Source: JAOPZW01 sp963803375
GTDB lineage: Bacteria > Actinomycetota > Thermoleophilia > Solirubrobacterales > Solirubrobacteraceae
Direction: 5' to 3'
Assembly (NCBI GenBank): GCA_963803375.1
Contig: CAWDMB010000008.1
Coordinates: 454,313-518,312 of the forward strand
Length of the DNA stretch: 64,000 bases
Both the position numbers and the translations under genes were made by a program. Of this stretch, positions 24,021-31,317 are shown one piece after another; positions within the stretch are counted from its first letter, which is position 1, and each line of letters opens with the position of its first letter. The notes beneath the pieces are model-generated. The model was not told the DNA's origin and did not search any database. It was given only the letters and a program-made list of their open reading frames with translations.

Positions 24021-24087
24021 CGAGCGCCCACGGCCTCACCGTCCTCTCACGAGCGCCCACGGCCTCACGGTCCTCTCACGAGCGCCC
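24021..24087 (+). repeat. tandem 29-bp repeat before the two-component operon
   Basis: Units 24021-24049 and 24050-24078 differ at one base, and a 9-base partial third unit follows. Each unit contains CTCAC-N6-CTCAC, that is, two pentamers with an 11-base period, the geometry of OmpR-family operator half-sites. It lies 17 bases before the ATG at 24104, whose operon encodes an OmpR-type regulator. Autoregulation is therefore possible, but binding is not shown. Confidence 0.55.
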
Positions 24088-24103
24088 CGGCACCCTGGCC
24101 GCC

Positions 24104-24823
24104 ATGCTCACGAGCACCACGGTGCGCCGCGGCCTGCTCGCCGCCGCGCTGACCGCGAGCGCCGTCGCCGGCGGCGTCCTCGTCGTCGGCCCGGGGGCCC
24201 GGGCCTCGCGCGGGCCGACGTTCACGCACCCCGGGAGGATCGACAACCCCTACCTGCCGCTCACGCGCTTTGAGCGCTGCGAGCTGCGCGGGGTCGCCGA
24301 GGACGGAGCCCGGGAGCGCACGGTCAGGACGCTGCAACCCTCCACGAGGGCCTTCGTCGTCGGCGGCCGGCGGGTCGAGGCCGTCGTCATCCGGGACGAC
24401 GCGTTCGAGAACGGGCGGCGCGTCGAGAGCACGCTCGACTTCTTCGCACAGGCCGACGACGGCACCGTCTTCTACTTCGGCGAGGAGGTGAGGAACCTCA
24501 GGGGCGGCAAGGTCGTCGACACGAAGGGCACCTGGCTCTACGGTCGCGACACCGACCGCCTCGGCGTCCTGATGCCGGGAAAGCCCAAGCTCGGGCGGCA
24601 ATGGCACGCCGAGGACGCGCCCGGCATCACGATCGAGTCCGACCGCGTGGAGGAGGTCGGCTTGCGCGCCCGGGTCAAGGGGCGCATCGTGACCGGCGTC
24701 ATCCGCGTGCAGGAGTTCACCCAGCCCGACGGCGAGGTCGAGTTCAAGACCTACGCGCCGGGCCTCGGCGTCGTCGACGAGTACCCGCCCGGCGGCCACG
24801 CGACGTTCGCCGGCTGTCGCTGA
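24104..24823 (+). CDS. secreted protein of unknown function
   Basis: The 239-residue product has a signal peptide or N-terminal anchor (RRGLLAAALTASAVAGGVLV) and a mature part with NPYLPLTRFERCELRG near residues 48-63, FFAQADDGTVFYFGEEVRNL near 112-131 and LMPGKPKLGRQWHAE. These motifs recur in secreted actinobacterial proteins annotated only as hypothetical; the fold looks all-beta, lipocalin-like. Two cysteines (about 59 and 238) could form a disulfide. It precedes a response regulator gene by 26 bases and probably shares its transcript. It may act as a sensor accessory or envelope protein. Confidence 0.75.
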   Translation: MLTSTTVRRGLLAAALTASAVAGGVLVVGPGARASRGPTFTHPGRIDNPYLPLTRFERCELRGVAEDGARERTVRTLQPSTRAFVVGGRRVEAVVIRDDAFENGRRVESTLDFFAQADDGTVFYFGEEVRNLRGGKVVDTKGTWLYGRDTDRLGVLMPGKPKLGRQWHAEDAPGITIESDRVEEVGLRARVKGRIVTGVIRVQEFTQPDGEVEFKTYAPGLGVVDEYPPGGHATFAGCR

Positions 24824-24849
24824 CCCGGCGACCTGGGAGCCTTGGCGGG

Positions 24850-25521
24850 GTGCGAGTCCTGATCGTCGAGGACGAGGTCAAGCTCGCGTCGATCATCCGG
24901 CGCGGGATGCGCGCGCACGGCGTCGGCGCCGATGTCGCCGTCCGCGGCGAGGACGCGCTGTGGATGGCCGGGTCGACCGCGTACGCGGCCGTCGTGCTCG
25001 ACGTGATGCTGCCGGGGATCGACGGCTTCGAGACGTGTCGGCGCCTGCGCGCCGAGGGCGTCGCGACGCCCGTGCTCATGCTCACCGCGCGCGACGCCGT
25101 CGCCGATCGCATCGCCGGCCTGGACGGCGGCGCCGACGACTATCTCGTCAAGCCGTTCGCGTTCGACGAGCTGCTCGCGCGCGTGCGCGCGCTCGCGCGC
25201 CGCGGCGGCCCCGTGCGGCCCGCCGTGCTGGAGGCGGGCGACCTGCGCCTGGACCCCGCGACGCGCGAGGTCCGCCGGCATGACGTCGTGCTCGAGCTGA
25301 CCCCCAAGGAGTTCGCGCTGCTCGAGGCGCTGATGGCGCGCGCCGGCGAGGTGCTCACGCGCTTCGAGCTCCTCGAGCAGGCGTGGGACGACGCCTACGA
25401 GCACCGCTCGAACGTCATCGACGTCTACGTCGGCTACCTGCGCGACAAGGTCGACCGGCCGTTCGGGACCGCGTCGATCGAGACCGTGCGCGGCGTCGGC
25501 TATCGCCTGCGCCCGGGGTGA
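24850..25521 (+). CDS. OmpR/PhoB-family response regulator
   Basis: The 223-residue protein has a receiver domain with the acidic pocket (VEDE), phosphoacceptor Asp51 (VVLDVMLPG), Thr in MLTARD and Lys in LVKPF, then a winged-helix domain (residues 125-223) ending TVRGVGYRLRPG. It would be phosphorylated by the histidine kinase encoded next and bind direct-repeat operators. The start is GTG at 24850. Its stop overlaps the kinase start by four bases. Tandem repeats at 24021-24087 are a candidate binding site. Confidence 0.93.
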   Translation: MRVLIVEDEVKLASIIRRGMRAHGVGADVAVRGEDALWMAGSTAYAAVVLDVMLPGIDGFETCRRLRAEGVATPVLMLTARDAVADRIAGLDGGADDYLVKPFAFDELLARVRALARRGGPVRPAVLEAGDLRLDPATREVRRHDVVLELTPKEFALLEALMARAGEVLTRFELLEQAWDDAYEHRSNVIDVYVGYLRDKVDRPFGTASIETVRGVGYRLRPG

Positions 25522-26771
25522 GGCGGCCCTCGATCCGCTGGCGGGTGGCGCTCGCGTTCGCCGCGACGGCAGCGGTCGTCCTCGCCGCGCTCGGCGCGTT
25601 CCTCTACCTGCGCTTCGAGCACGACCTCACGACGACGCTCGACCGCGGCCTCAGCGCCCGCGCCGACGAGGCCGTCGCGGCGGTCCGGCGCTCGCCCGAC
25701 GGGCTCGTGCCCCCCGAGCCCACGGCGCTGGAGGCCGACGAGAGCCCCGCCCAGGTCCTGCGCGCCGACGGCACGGTCGTCGCCGCCACGTCCGGCGCCC
25801 GCAGCGCGCTGCTCACCCCGCGGCAGCTCGTGCGCGCGCGCCGCGGGCCGCTGACCGTCGACCGCCCCGGCGACGCCCGGCTCGACGAGGGCACCCGCCT
25901 GCGCGCGGTGCCGGTCTCCGCCCGCGGGGAGCGCTTCGTGGTCGTCGTCGGGGGCTCGCTGGACGAGCGCGACCAGTCCCTGCGCTCGCTGCTCGTCGCC
26001 GAGGCGGTCGGGATCGCCCTGGCCCTGGCGCTCATCAGCGCCGGCGGGTACGTCGTCTCGGGGCTCGTCCTGCGTCCCGAGCGCGAGGCGCTCGCGCGCC
26101 AGCGGCGGTTCGTCGCCGACGCCAGCCACGAGCTGCGCACGCCGCTGACCGTGTTGCGCAGCGAGGTCGACGTGTCGCTGGCCGAGGCGCCCACCGTCGA
26201 GGGCCTGTGCGCGGCGCTGCGCTCGACCGGCGACGAGGTCGAGCGCCTGACGCGACTGGCCGAGAGCCTGCTCGTCCTCGCCCAGGTCGACGACGACGGC
26301 CTCCCGATCCGCCCGCAGCCGGTGGACGTGGGCGCGCTGCTCGAACGGGTCGCCGGGCGTCGCTGGGCGGCCCCGGTCCGCGCGCGCGCTTCCGGCGGCG
26401 GCCTCGTCGTCGAGGCCGACCGCCTGCGCCTGGAGCAGGCGCTGAGCAACCTCGTCGACAACGCCGTGCGCCACGGCGCCGGCGACGTCGAGCTCAGCGC
26501 CGCCCGGGACGCCGACACGGTGGTCCTGACCGTCCGCGACCACGGTCCCGGCCTGCCCGAGCGCTTCGGTCCGCACGCCTTCGAGCGCTTCAGCCGCGCC
26601 GACCACGGGCGCGCGAGCACCGGCCCCGGCCTCGGGCTGGCGATCGTGCAGGCCGTGGTCGAGGCCCACGGCGGATCCGTCGCGCTCGCCGACGCCCAGC
26701 CCGGGACGCTCGCCACGATCCGGCTGCCTCGCCGTCCCCTGATCCGGTCCCCGGCACCATCGGCGCCATGA
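25518..26771 (+). CDS. sensor histidine kinase, HAMP region nearly absent
   Basis: The 417-residue membrane kinase has TM1 at about residues 8-31, an extracytoplasmic loop (32-156), TM2 at about 157-185, then the H box FVADASHELRTPL with His204, N box LSNLVDNAVRHG, G1 DHGPGLP and G2 GPGLGLAIV. Between TM2 and the H box only about 12 residues remain (LRPEREALARQR), whereas relatives carry a HAMP domain of about 50 residues there. The sequence on both sides is normal, suggesting an in-frame deletion. It is coupled to the response regulator upstream (GTGA) and to a PepSY-like gene downstream (ATGA). Confidence 0.92.
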   Translation: MRRPSIRWRVALAFAATAAVVLAALGAFLYLRFEHDLTTTLDRGLSARADEAVAAVRRSPDGLVPPEPTALEADESPAQVLRADGTVVAATSGARSALLTPRQLVRARRGPLTVDRPGDARLDEGTRLRAVPVSARGERFVVVVGGSLDERDQSLRSLLVAEAVGIALALALISAGGYVVSGLVLRPEREALARQRRFVADASHELRTPLTVLRSEVDVSLAEAPTVEGLCAALRSTGDEVERLTRLAESLLVLAQVDDDGLPIRPQPVDVGALLERVAGRRWAAPVRARASGGGLVVEADRLRLEQALSNLVDNAVRHGAGDVELSAARDADTVVLTVRDHGPGLPERFGPHAFERFSRADHGRASTGPGLGLAIVQAVVEAHGGSVALADAQPGTLATIRLPRRPLIRSPAPSAP

Positions 26772-27141
26772 ACAGCACCCGCCGGATCGCCGCATCGCCG
26801 CCGCCTCCGTAGCCCTGGTCCGTGTGGCCGGCGGCACGACCTACGCGATCGCCGGCGACGACGACGGGGACGCCGGGTCCACCGGCGCGGGCGCCGACCG
26901 CGCCCGGGCCGCGACCCTCGACCGCTTCCGGGGCGCCAGGGCCAACAGCGTCGAGCGAGACGGCGAGAACGGCGCGACCCGGGAGGTCGAGATCACGCGC
27001 AGGGACGGCGCCACCGTAGACGTGCGCCTCGACGGCGCGTACGGCCTCGTCGTAGTCGAGGCCGATCGCGAGGATCAGAGCGGACGCCGGGCGCCGCGCG
27101 CGTCTCTGGCCCTGTCAGACTCAGCCGGCGAGCCCTCGTAG
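26768..27141 (+). pseudogene. PepSY-like exported protein, frameshifted after the signal region
   Basis: The ATG at 26768 (overlapping the kinase stop) opens MNSTRRIAA and then meets a stop at 26810. In another frame the natural continuation is IAAASVALVRVAGGTTYAIA, followed by a domain with RANSVERDGENGATREVEIT and VDVRLDGAYGLVVVEAD, typical of the small PepSY-type proteins that accompany two-component systems. A frameshift near 26792 therefore separates the start from the body. The frame ends at a TAG inside the tRNA-Arg gene, so the C-terminus may also be altered. PepSY proteins are thought to modulate kinases or proteases in the envelope. Confidence 0.75.
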
Positions 27142-27205
27142 CTCAGCTGGATAGAGCAGCGGACTTCTAATCCGCAGGTCCCTGGTTCGAGTCCAGGCGA
27201 GGGCG
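27132..27205 (+). tRNA. tRNA-Arg (anticodon TCT)
   Basis: The acceptor stem GCCCTCG pairs with CGAGGGC. The D arm (GCTC...GAGC), anticodon stem GCGGA/TCCGC with loop CTTCTAA, and T arm CCTGG-TTCGAGT-CCAGG all form. The anticodon TCT reads AGA/AGG codons, which are rare in such a GC-rich genome. Integrase and GntR remnants downstream suggest that elements have inserted here, though no second copy of the 3' end is seen in the window. Confidence 0.97.
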
Positions 27206-27312
27206 CTGGTGCGAATAGCGCCGGCCGTGGCGGGAGGCGCCCGGACCTGCGGACGCGAGCCACGACGGAGTGCGGGTTCCGGGGCGTTCGGCGTCCGGAT
27301 GGGCGGAAGTCT

Positions 27313-27331
27313 CCGCGGAATGGTTCCGCGG
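27313..27331. repeat. 8-bp perfect hairpin downstream of tRNA-Arg
   Basis: Arms CCGCGGAA and TTCCGCGG flank the loop TGG, and outer bases CT/GC-rich sequence extend the symmetry (CTCCGC ... GCGGAG). It may end transcription of the tRNA or of the converging toxin gene. There is no clear T-run. Confidence 0.4.
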
Positions 27332-27372
27332 TTCTGCGGAGTGTCTTGTGCTCCGCGTGGTGTTGGCGGGGA

Positions 27373-27642
27373 CTACCGGTCGTACGCGCGGCCGCGAGGC
27401 AGGACGCGGTGGATGGCGATGACGCGCTGCTCGCTGTCGAGCTCCAGGCGAACGCGCCAGTCGCCTACGCGCAGGCGCAGCTCGGCTCCACCGGTCAGCC
27501 GGTGCAGCGGGGCGTTACGCGGATCGGCTGCCAGCGCGTCGAGGGCGGCGAGGATGCGACGGCGAATCGGCGGGTCGAGCTGGCGAATGTCGCGGCGGGC
27601 ACGCGGCGTGACGTGCAGCCGCCACGGCGCGGGCTCACCCAA
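27373..27642 (-). CDS. RelE/ParE-family toxin (copy B, intact)
   Basis: The 89-residue basic protein has the RelE/ParE core: WRLHVTPRARRDIRQLDPPI, helix RRILAALDALAADP, LHRLTGGAELRLRVGDWRVR and the C-terminal VIAIHRVLPRGRAY. RelE-type toxins cut mRNA on the ribosome; ParE types block gyrase. The C-terminal R-x-x-x-RGRAYDR suggests the RelE side. It overlaps the antitoxin gene by 8 bases and is translated after it. Unlike the copy at 23550, all motifs are in one frame. Confidence 0.88.
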   Translation of the reverse strand: MGEPAPWRLHVTPRARRDIRQLDPPIRRRILAALDALAADPRNAPLHRLTGGAELRLRVGDWRVRLELDSEQRVIAIHRVLPRGRAYDR

Positions 27643-27874
27643 ACTCGTGGCGGATCTCGTCGAGCGGGACCGCCTCGCCGCGCCGGTACTCCTCGCGCGC
27701 TTCGGCGACGCCGCGCTCTTCCTCCTCGGTGACGGGCTCGTCGTCGATCGGCGCCGCGAGGACCGCCGCGAGCACGGGATCGACGCGGCGGACCTCGATG
27801 TAGCGCAGCGTGTCGCGGGCCTCGTCCTCGGAGAGGGCGTAAATCGCGTGCTGGAGCTGTTCCTTGGCGGTCAT
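27635..27874 (-). CDS. antitoxin of RelBE-like module (copy B)
   Basis: The 79-residue acidic protein starts MTAKEQLQHAIYALSEDEAR and continues with DDEPVTEEEERGVAEAREEY and a C-terminal VPLDEIRHEFG, the usual toxin-binding tail. Its N-terminus matches the antitoxin at 23324. The start ATG at 27874 is chosen by that match; an upstream in-frame ATG at 27898 falls within the leader. It would neutralise the downstream RelE-like toxin and repress the operon. A conserved structured block lies 30 bases upstream. Confidence 0.88.
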   Translation of the reverse strand: MTAKEQLQHAIYALSEDEARDTLRYIEVRRVDPVLAAVLAAPIDDEPVTEEEERGVAEAREEYRRGEAVPLDEIRHEFG

Positions 27875-27903
27875 GCGCACGTTGCAGCGTATCCGCATGT
27901 TCA

Positions 27904-28027
27904 GGCCTCCCGCGAGGCAGGGTCCGGGCATCCGGACCTACCCAGCTCAAGAGCGGAGCCGGCGGGCGCGGTCAAGGGCAGCCCGACCGGGCCGGCCAAC
28001 GGCCGCGTAGCGGTGTCCCTTGACGGC
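27904..28027 (-). repeat. structured leader block, copy B, upstream of toxin-antitoxin locus
   Basis: In antitoxin-sense orientation the order is a long hairpin with arms GTCAAGGG/CCCTTGAC (28024-28017 and 27978-27971), CGCCCGCCGGCTCCGCT, GGTAGGTCCGGATGCCCGG, then GCCTC-CGCG-GAGGC. It is over 80% identical by eye to copy A (23170-23293), and one base pair in the long stem differs on both sides (A-T in A, G-C in B). It sits 30 bases before the antitoxin start. Confidence 0.75.
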
Positions 28028-28162
28028 GGCCGCCGAGCGGAGTACTCGGCGAGCCTGCTTCGCTCGGCCGCGTGACGCGCTGAACGCCCCCTGGGCGTGG
28101 CTTCTATGGCTTCTGTGGGCGCCGCGGCGAGAACGGCCGCTTGCGGCCGCCCGGAGCCGCGG

Positions 28163-28190
28163 CAAGGGCGGCGGCCGAAGGCCGCCCTTG
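28163..28190. repeat. 10-bp perfect inverted repeat
   Basis: Arms CAAGGGCGGC (28163-28172) and GCCGCCCTTG (28181-28190) flank an 8-base loop GGCCGAAG. Its CAAGGG/CCCTTG ends resemble the stems of the other accessory-region palindromes. The rest of 28028-28302 has no gene that can be supported. Confidence 0.6.
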
Positions 28191-28302
28191 ATGTCGTAGA
28201 GAAGATTCTCACGCCACGCGCCAAGCATCGTCGGAGGCACGACCGTGTGGCAACTCTTGGAACTCCACAGAGCGCGTCACCGCCTTACGTTAGGTTGCCC
28301 TC

Positions 28303-28707
28303 GTGACTGGAGCGCTGATCGCGTTTGCCGCGGCATTGGCGGGCGTTGTCGCGGGTGCTGCGTTAGCGCGGCACAACGAGCGGCGGGCGCACGCCGGTCG
28401 GCTGTTGACCGACGCGCTCGATGACCTCGTGGTGGCCATCGCCAACGTCGTTGGGGGCGCCGGGCGTGAGGCGCGCCGGGCGTACGCAGCGGCGAACGCG
28501 CGGATTGTGCTGCACGGCTCCCCGGCGGTCGTCGATGCGTTCCGGGCCCTTCAAGTTGACCCGACCACGGGGACCGAGGACGGACGCATGCGGCTGCTCG
28601 CTGCGTTTCAGGAGGCACGCCGAGAACTTGGCCGGCCACCGGTCGACCCGAAGGCTGCTTCGGTATTGCTATTCGGGAGCATCAGCGAACCCTCTGAGGA
28701 TCGCTAG
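28303..28707 (+). CDS. hypothetical single-pass membrane protein
   Basis: The 134-residue product has one N-terminal hydrophobic segment (ALIAFAAALAGVVAGAALA) followed by a cytoplasmic, largely helical part with RLLTDALDDLVVAIANVVGG and ARIVLHGSPAVVDAFRALQV. The pattern resembles small actinobacterial proteins of unknown role that are often found on mobile DNA. The start is GTG at 28303 with no strong ribosome site. It lies between the toxin-antitoxin locus and the GntR fragments, so it is probably part of the accessory zone. Confidence 0.6.
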   Translation: MTGALIAFAAALAGVVAGAALARHNERRAHAGRLLTDALDDLVVAIANVVGGAGREARRAYAAANARIVLHGSPAVVDAFRALQVDPTTGTEDGRMRLLAAFQEARRELGRPPVDPKAASVLLFGSISEPSEDR

Positions 28708-28781
28708 CTGCCGTGCGGACGGGCGCCGCTCGGTGTGCTCGGGGGTGATCGGTTCGGCGAGATGGCCGCTCCGTCGGGTTG

Positions 28782-29350
28782 CTACGCGTCGATGTCGTAG
28801 CGGAGGACGTAGGCTGAAGCGTCGAGGGTCATCTGGTTGATCTCGACGGGCCGCCCATCGGCGGTATAGGCGGTGCGGACGATGTCGACGACGGGGTGCC
28901 AGGCGGGAGGTCGAACGCGTCGGACTCGTCGGGCTTCGGCATGCGCGCGCGGACGTCCTCGCGGAAGTGAGTGGGAGCGTGGCCGAGTTCGGCGAGCCGC
29001 GCGGAGGTGCCGCCGGCCCGGTGTCCTGCTCGGTGATCGGTGAGCCGCGGACAATCCTCGCCGGTAGGAATGAGGTGGAGAGCATGACGGGCTTGCCGTC
29101 GAGGACGAAGCGGCGCTGGCGGACGCAGACGGGCTCGGCCGGCTCGACCTGGAGCAGCCGGGCGACGTGGGCGGTCGCGGGTCCCTCGCGGACCTGTGTG
29201 CTGACGTCGAGGGCGCGGCCGTCGACGTCAGCGGACCAGATCGAAGCGCCCTGTCGCCAGCGCTGCTGGGCGAGTCGCTTGACGGCTTCGCGCACCACGG
29301 GCGCTCACGCTCGCTCGCCGTGGCCGCGAACCTCGCAAGCGCGCGCCGAT
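28782..29350 (-). pseudogene. GntR-family regulator with UTRA domain, multiple frameshifts
   Basis: Pieces in three frames reconstruct a GntR/UTRA regulator: the end of the winged helix (VVREAVKRLAQQRWRQG), the UTRA core (VARLLQVEPAEPVCVRQRRF, MLSTSFLPARIVRGSPI), then in a second frame RLAELGHAPTHFREDVRARM, and in a third HPVVDIVRTAYTADGRPVEI ending YVLRYDIDA at 28782. At least three frame changes are needed, including one near 29300 inside the HTH. It is inactive. GntR/UTRA regulators of this type are common controllers of actinomycete integrative elements, which fits the integrase fragment next to it. Confidence 0.8.
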
Positions 29351-29400
29351 AACCTGCACGAGCCAGTCCAGGCTTGCTGCGGTCGGCAGCCCGTGCGCCG

Positions 29401-29596
29401 TCACGAGTCTGCGTTGTGCGTGGTCTCGGCGGCCCGGTCGCGTTCGTAGTCGAGCGCGCCGCGGCGACCGGCGATGCCCTCCATCGCGCCGTCGAGCAGT
29501 GTCCCGTAGTGGCGCTCGATCATCTGCACGCTTGTGCCCATGATCGGGCGAGCTCGAACGCCGTCACGCCCGCTGCGATCTGTGCCTGCCGTCGCG
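29401..29596 (-). pseudogene. tyrosine integrase, C-terminal fragment (second)
   Basis: The fragment reads RRQAQIAAGVTAFELAR in one frame and, after a one-base loss near 29550, IMGTSVQMIERHYGTLLDGA with the nucleophile Tyr, then GALDYERDRAAETTHNADS to the stop at 29401. It is homologous to the integrase fragment at 14567 but clearly a different gene. Everything before the last 65 residues is missing, and the fragment directly abuts the stop of the potassium-channel gene. It marks a second lost element near tRNA-Arg. Confidence 0.8.
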
Positions 29597-30604
29597 TCAG
29601 CCGGAGGCGACGGAAGTTGGTTCAGCCACGCGCGCGGAAGGCGGCGCGGAGGTCTCGAGCTGCTCTGTAATGGCATCCACCTTCGCCATTAGCTCCTCGT
29701 CGGCGCTGAGCACTTGCAGTTCTGCTTCTGCGATCTCCTGGGCGCGTCCTTCGATGAAGCGATCGGCGAGTCCCCCCGCGAGTGCGGCGAAGAATCCGAT
29801 GCCGACGAGCATGACGATCATCGCGAGGATCTTGGCCTCGCTCGTGGTCGGGAGTTGGTCGCCGTAGCCGACCGTGGTGATCGTCGTTATGGCCCAGTAG
29901 AAGCCGTCGAAGTAGCTCGTTCTTCTCGATGGCCGAGAACGCCTCGACGCCGGCGAGGACGACCAGGCCGGCGAAGAACGCGGCGTACTTGAGTCCACCG
30001 CTGCGGAACAGCCACCGGATGAGCGGTGCGAGCCGCAGGAGCCGCGCGACGCGGACGAGTCGCAGGAGCCGCACGCCGTTGACGGCGCTTGTGAGGAAGG
30101 GCGGCGTCGCCACGACGATCACGGCGTCGAGCGGGTTGCGCCGTACGTAGCGCCGGCGGTCTGGCGCGACCGCGAGCATGACAGCCAGTTCGACGAGAAA
30201 CGCGGTCCAGATGAGCCAGTTGAGCACCACGCCGAGCCCACGCCAGGGTTCCGCGACGCCCGGCTGATCGAGGAGCATCGACGGGATGACCAGCGCCGCC
30301 AAGAGCATCGGAACCTCGAACCGGCGCTCCCACCGAGCAGTGCTCTCGTCGGTTCGCGGCTTGCCCACGGGAGCGCGTTCAACGCCCGAGTGCACGGTCC
30401 TGCCCAAGCCGCCGCGACCAGCCGTTGGGTCCCCAGGGCGTGTGCCACGATTGTCCAGTTGCGCGCCTCGCGTGGCGCGAGCGCACAAGACCCGCGGGCC
30501 CGCAGCCGCGCCCAGCGCCGCAGCCGCCCGGAAGGCGGCGAGCGAGACGACGCCGGTCGAGACGACGAGGACGACGCGCCCGGCGAGCAGGTAGGACAGC
30601 CTCA
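29597..30604 (-). pseudogene. voltage-gated-type potassium channel, frameshifted before the pore
   Basis: The product has S1-S3 (LLAALVIPSMLL; LNWLIWTAFLVELAVMLAV; PLDAVIVVATPPFL), an arginine-rich S4 (VRLLRLVRVARLLRLAPLIR), S5, the pore with TTVGYGD and S6 (LAMIVMLVGIGFFAALAGGL). Between AIEKNE and SYFDGFYWA near 29917 the frame changes by one base, so the pore and S6 are out of frame with the sensor. GTG 30604 has a strong GGGGAGG site and adds an extra membrane segment; GTG 30368 is a shorter option. As sequenced it would give no working channel, unless this is a sequencing error. Confidence 0.8.
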
Positions 30605-31317
30605 CGGGACCTCCCCGTGCACAGGTCCCGCGTGGGAAAGCCACCCGGAAGAGAAGGCACCCCGTGGCCCAATCCTGGGGAGGCGCTGTCGCGCCGACAA
30701 CCAGGCCTCGACCGCCCCCGGGCCGTGCGGTCAAACGCGCCCGCGAGCTCGGGCTGCTCTGGAGCCAACGCCGGCGCTCGGCCGACTTTCGGCGCCGCCT
30801 GGCACGACCGGCGGCGCTCGAGCTGGGGGCATGGGCCGCCCGCGCGATGGACGCACCACTGCGGCTGATCGGCGCGGCCTCCGACGGGCGCGACGACGGC
30901 ATGACGCAAGCCGACTGCTTGCCAACGCCTCGTCGATCCTCCAGCGACGGGCCGGCGTCGTAGCCGAGCCGCTACCGAGGGGAGTGATGGCCCTCGCCGA
31001 GGGAGCGGCTCTGCTGTTCGTCGGCCTCGGAGCGCTGGCAGCAGGAGCGCCTCGGGCGGGTGCCGACCGAGCGCGTCGAGGCCCCGCCCGCGCCGACGGT
31101 CCGGAGAGGGCCGCGGCCGGGCGCGCCGGCGCCGGCCGAGACGCCTACGCGCTTCGGCTGGTCGCTGACGGCGAACGCTCCATGAGCGTGGCCATCGGTG
31201 CGGGCCCGACGTTCGCCGGCTACCGGGTGGAGTCGCTGGTCGGCCCATGCGTGACCCGTGGCGCGGGCGGCAATGGGCGTCCGCGCTTGCGCGCTATGCC
31301 GCTGTAGGGTGGCTCGC
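30605..31317 (+). other. gene-poor region with possible remnants
   Basis: Two frames are worth noting. GTG 30664-30963 (99 codons) encodes a basic helical protein with no family. ATG 30987-31307 follows an AGGGGAG site, starts with a hydrophobic segment (EGAALLFVGLGALAA) and ends with GAGPTFAGYRVESLVG. That last string is how actinobacterial PknB-type kinases begin (AGYRIE..VGRGGMG), but the kinase body is missing. Both look like debris at the edge of the accessory zone. Confidence 0.35.

Noticed and set aside
23681..24031. Minus-strand frame containing GGRIRTGDLLLPK
   Set aside because: It is the antisense translation of the attR copy of the tRNA-Pro 3' end, not a gene.
24021..24087. CRISPR-like repeat
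   Set aside because: There are only two full adjacent copies with no spacers, so it is a tandem repeat and not a CRISPR array. No array or cas gene was seen anywhere in the window.
30379..31248. Long minus-strand frame in the gene-poor region before the YafJ-like gene
   Set aside because: No domain, Arg-rich shadow composition and no ribosome site; the plus strand has more natural short frames here.
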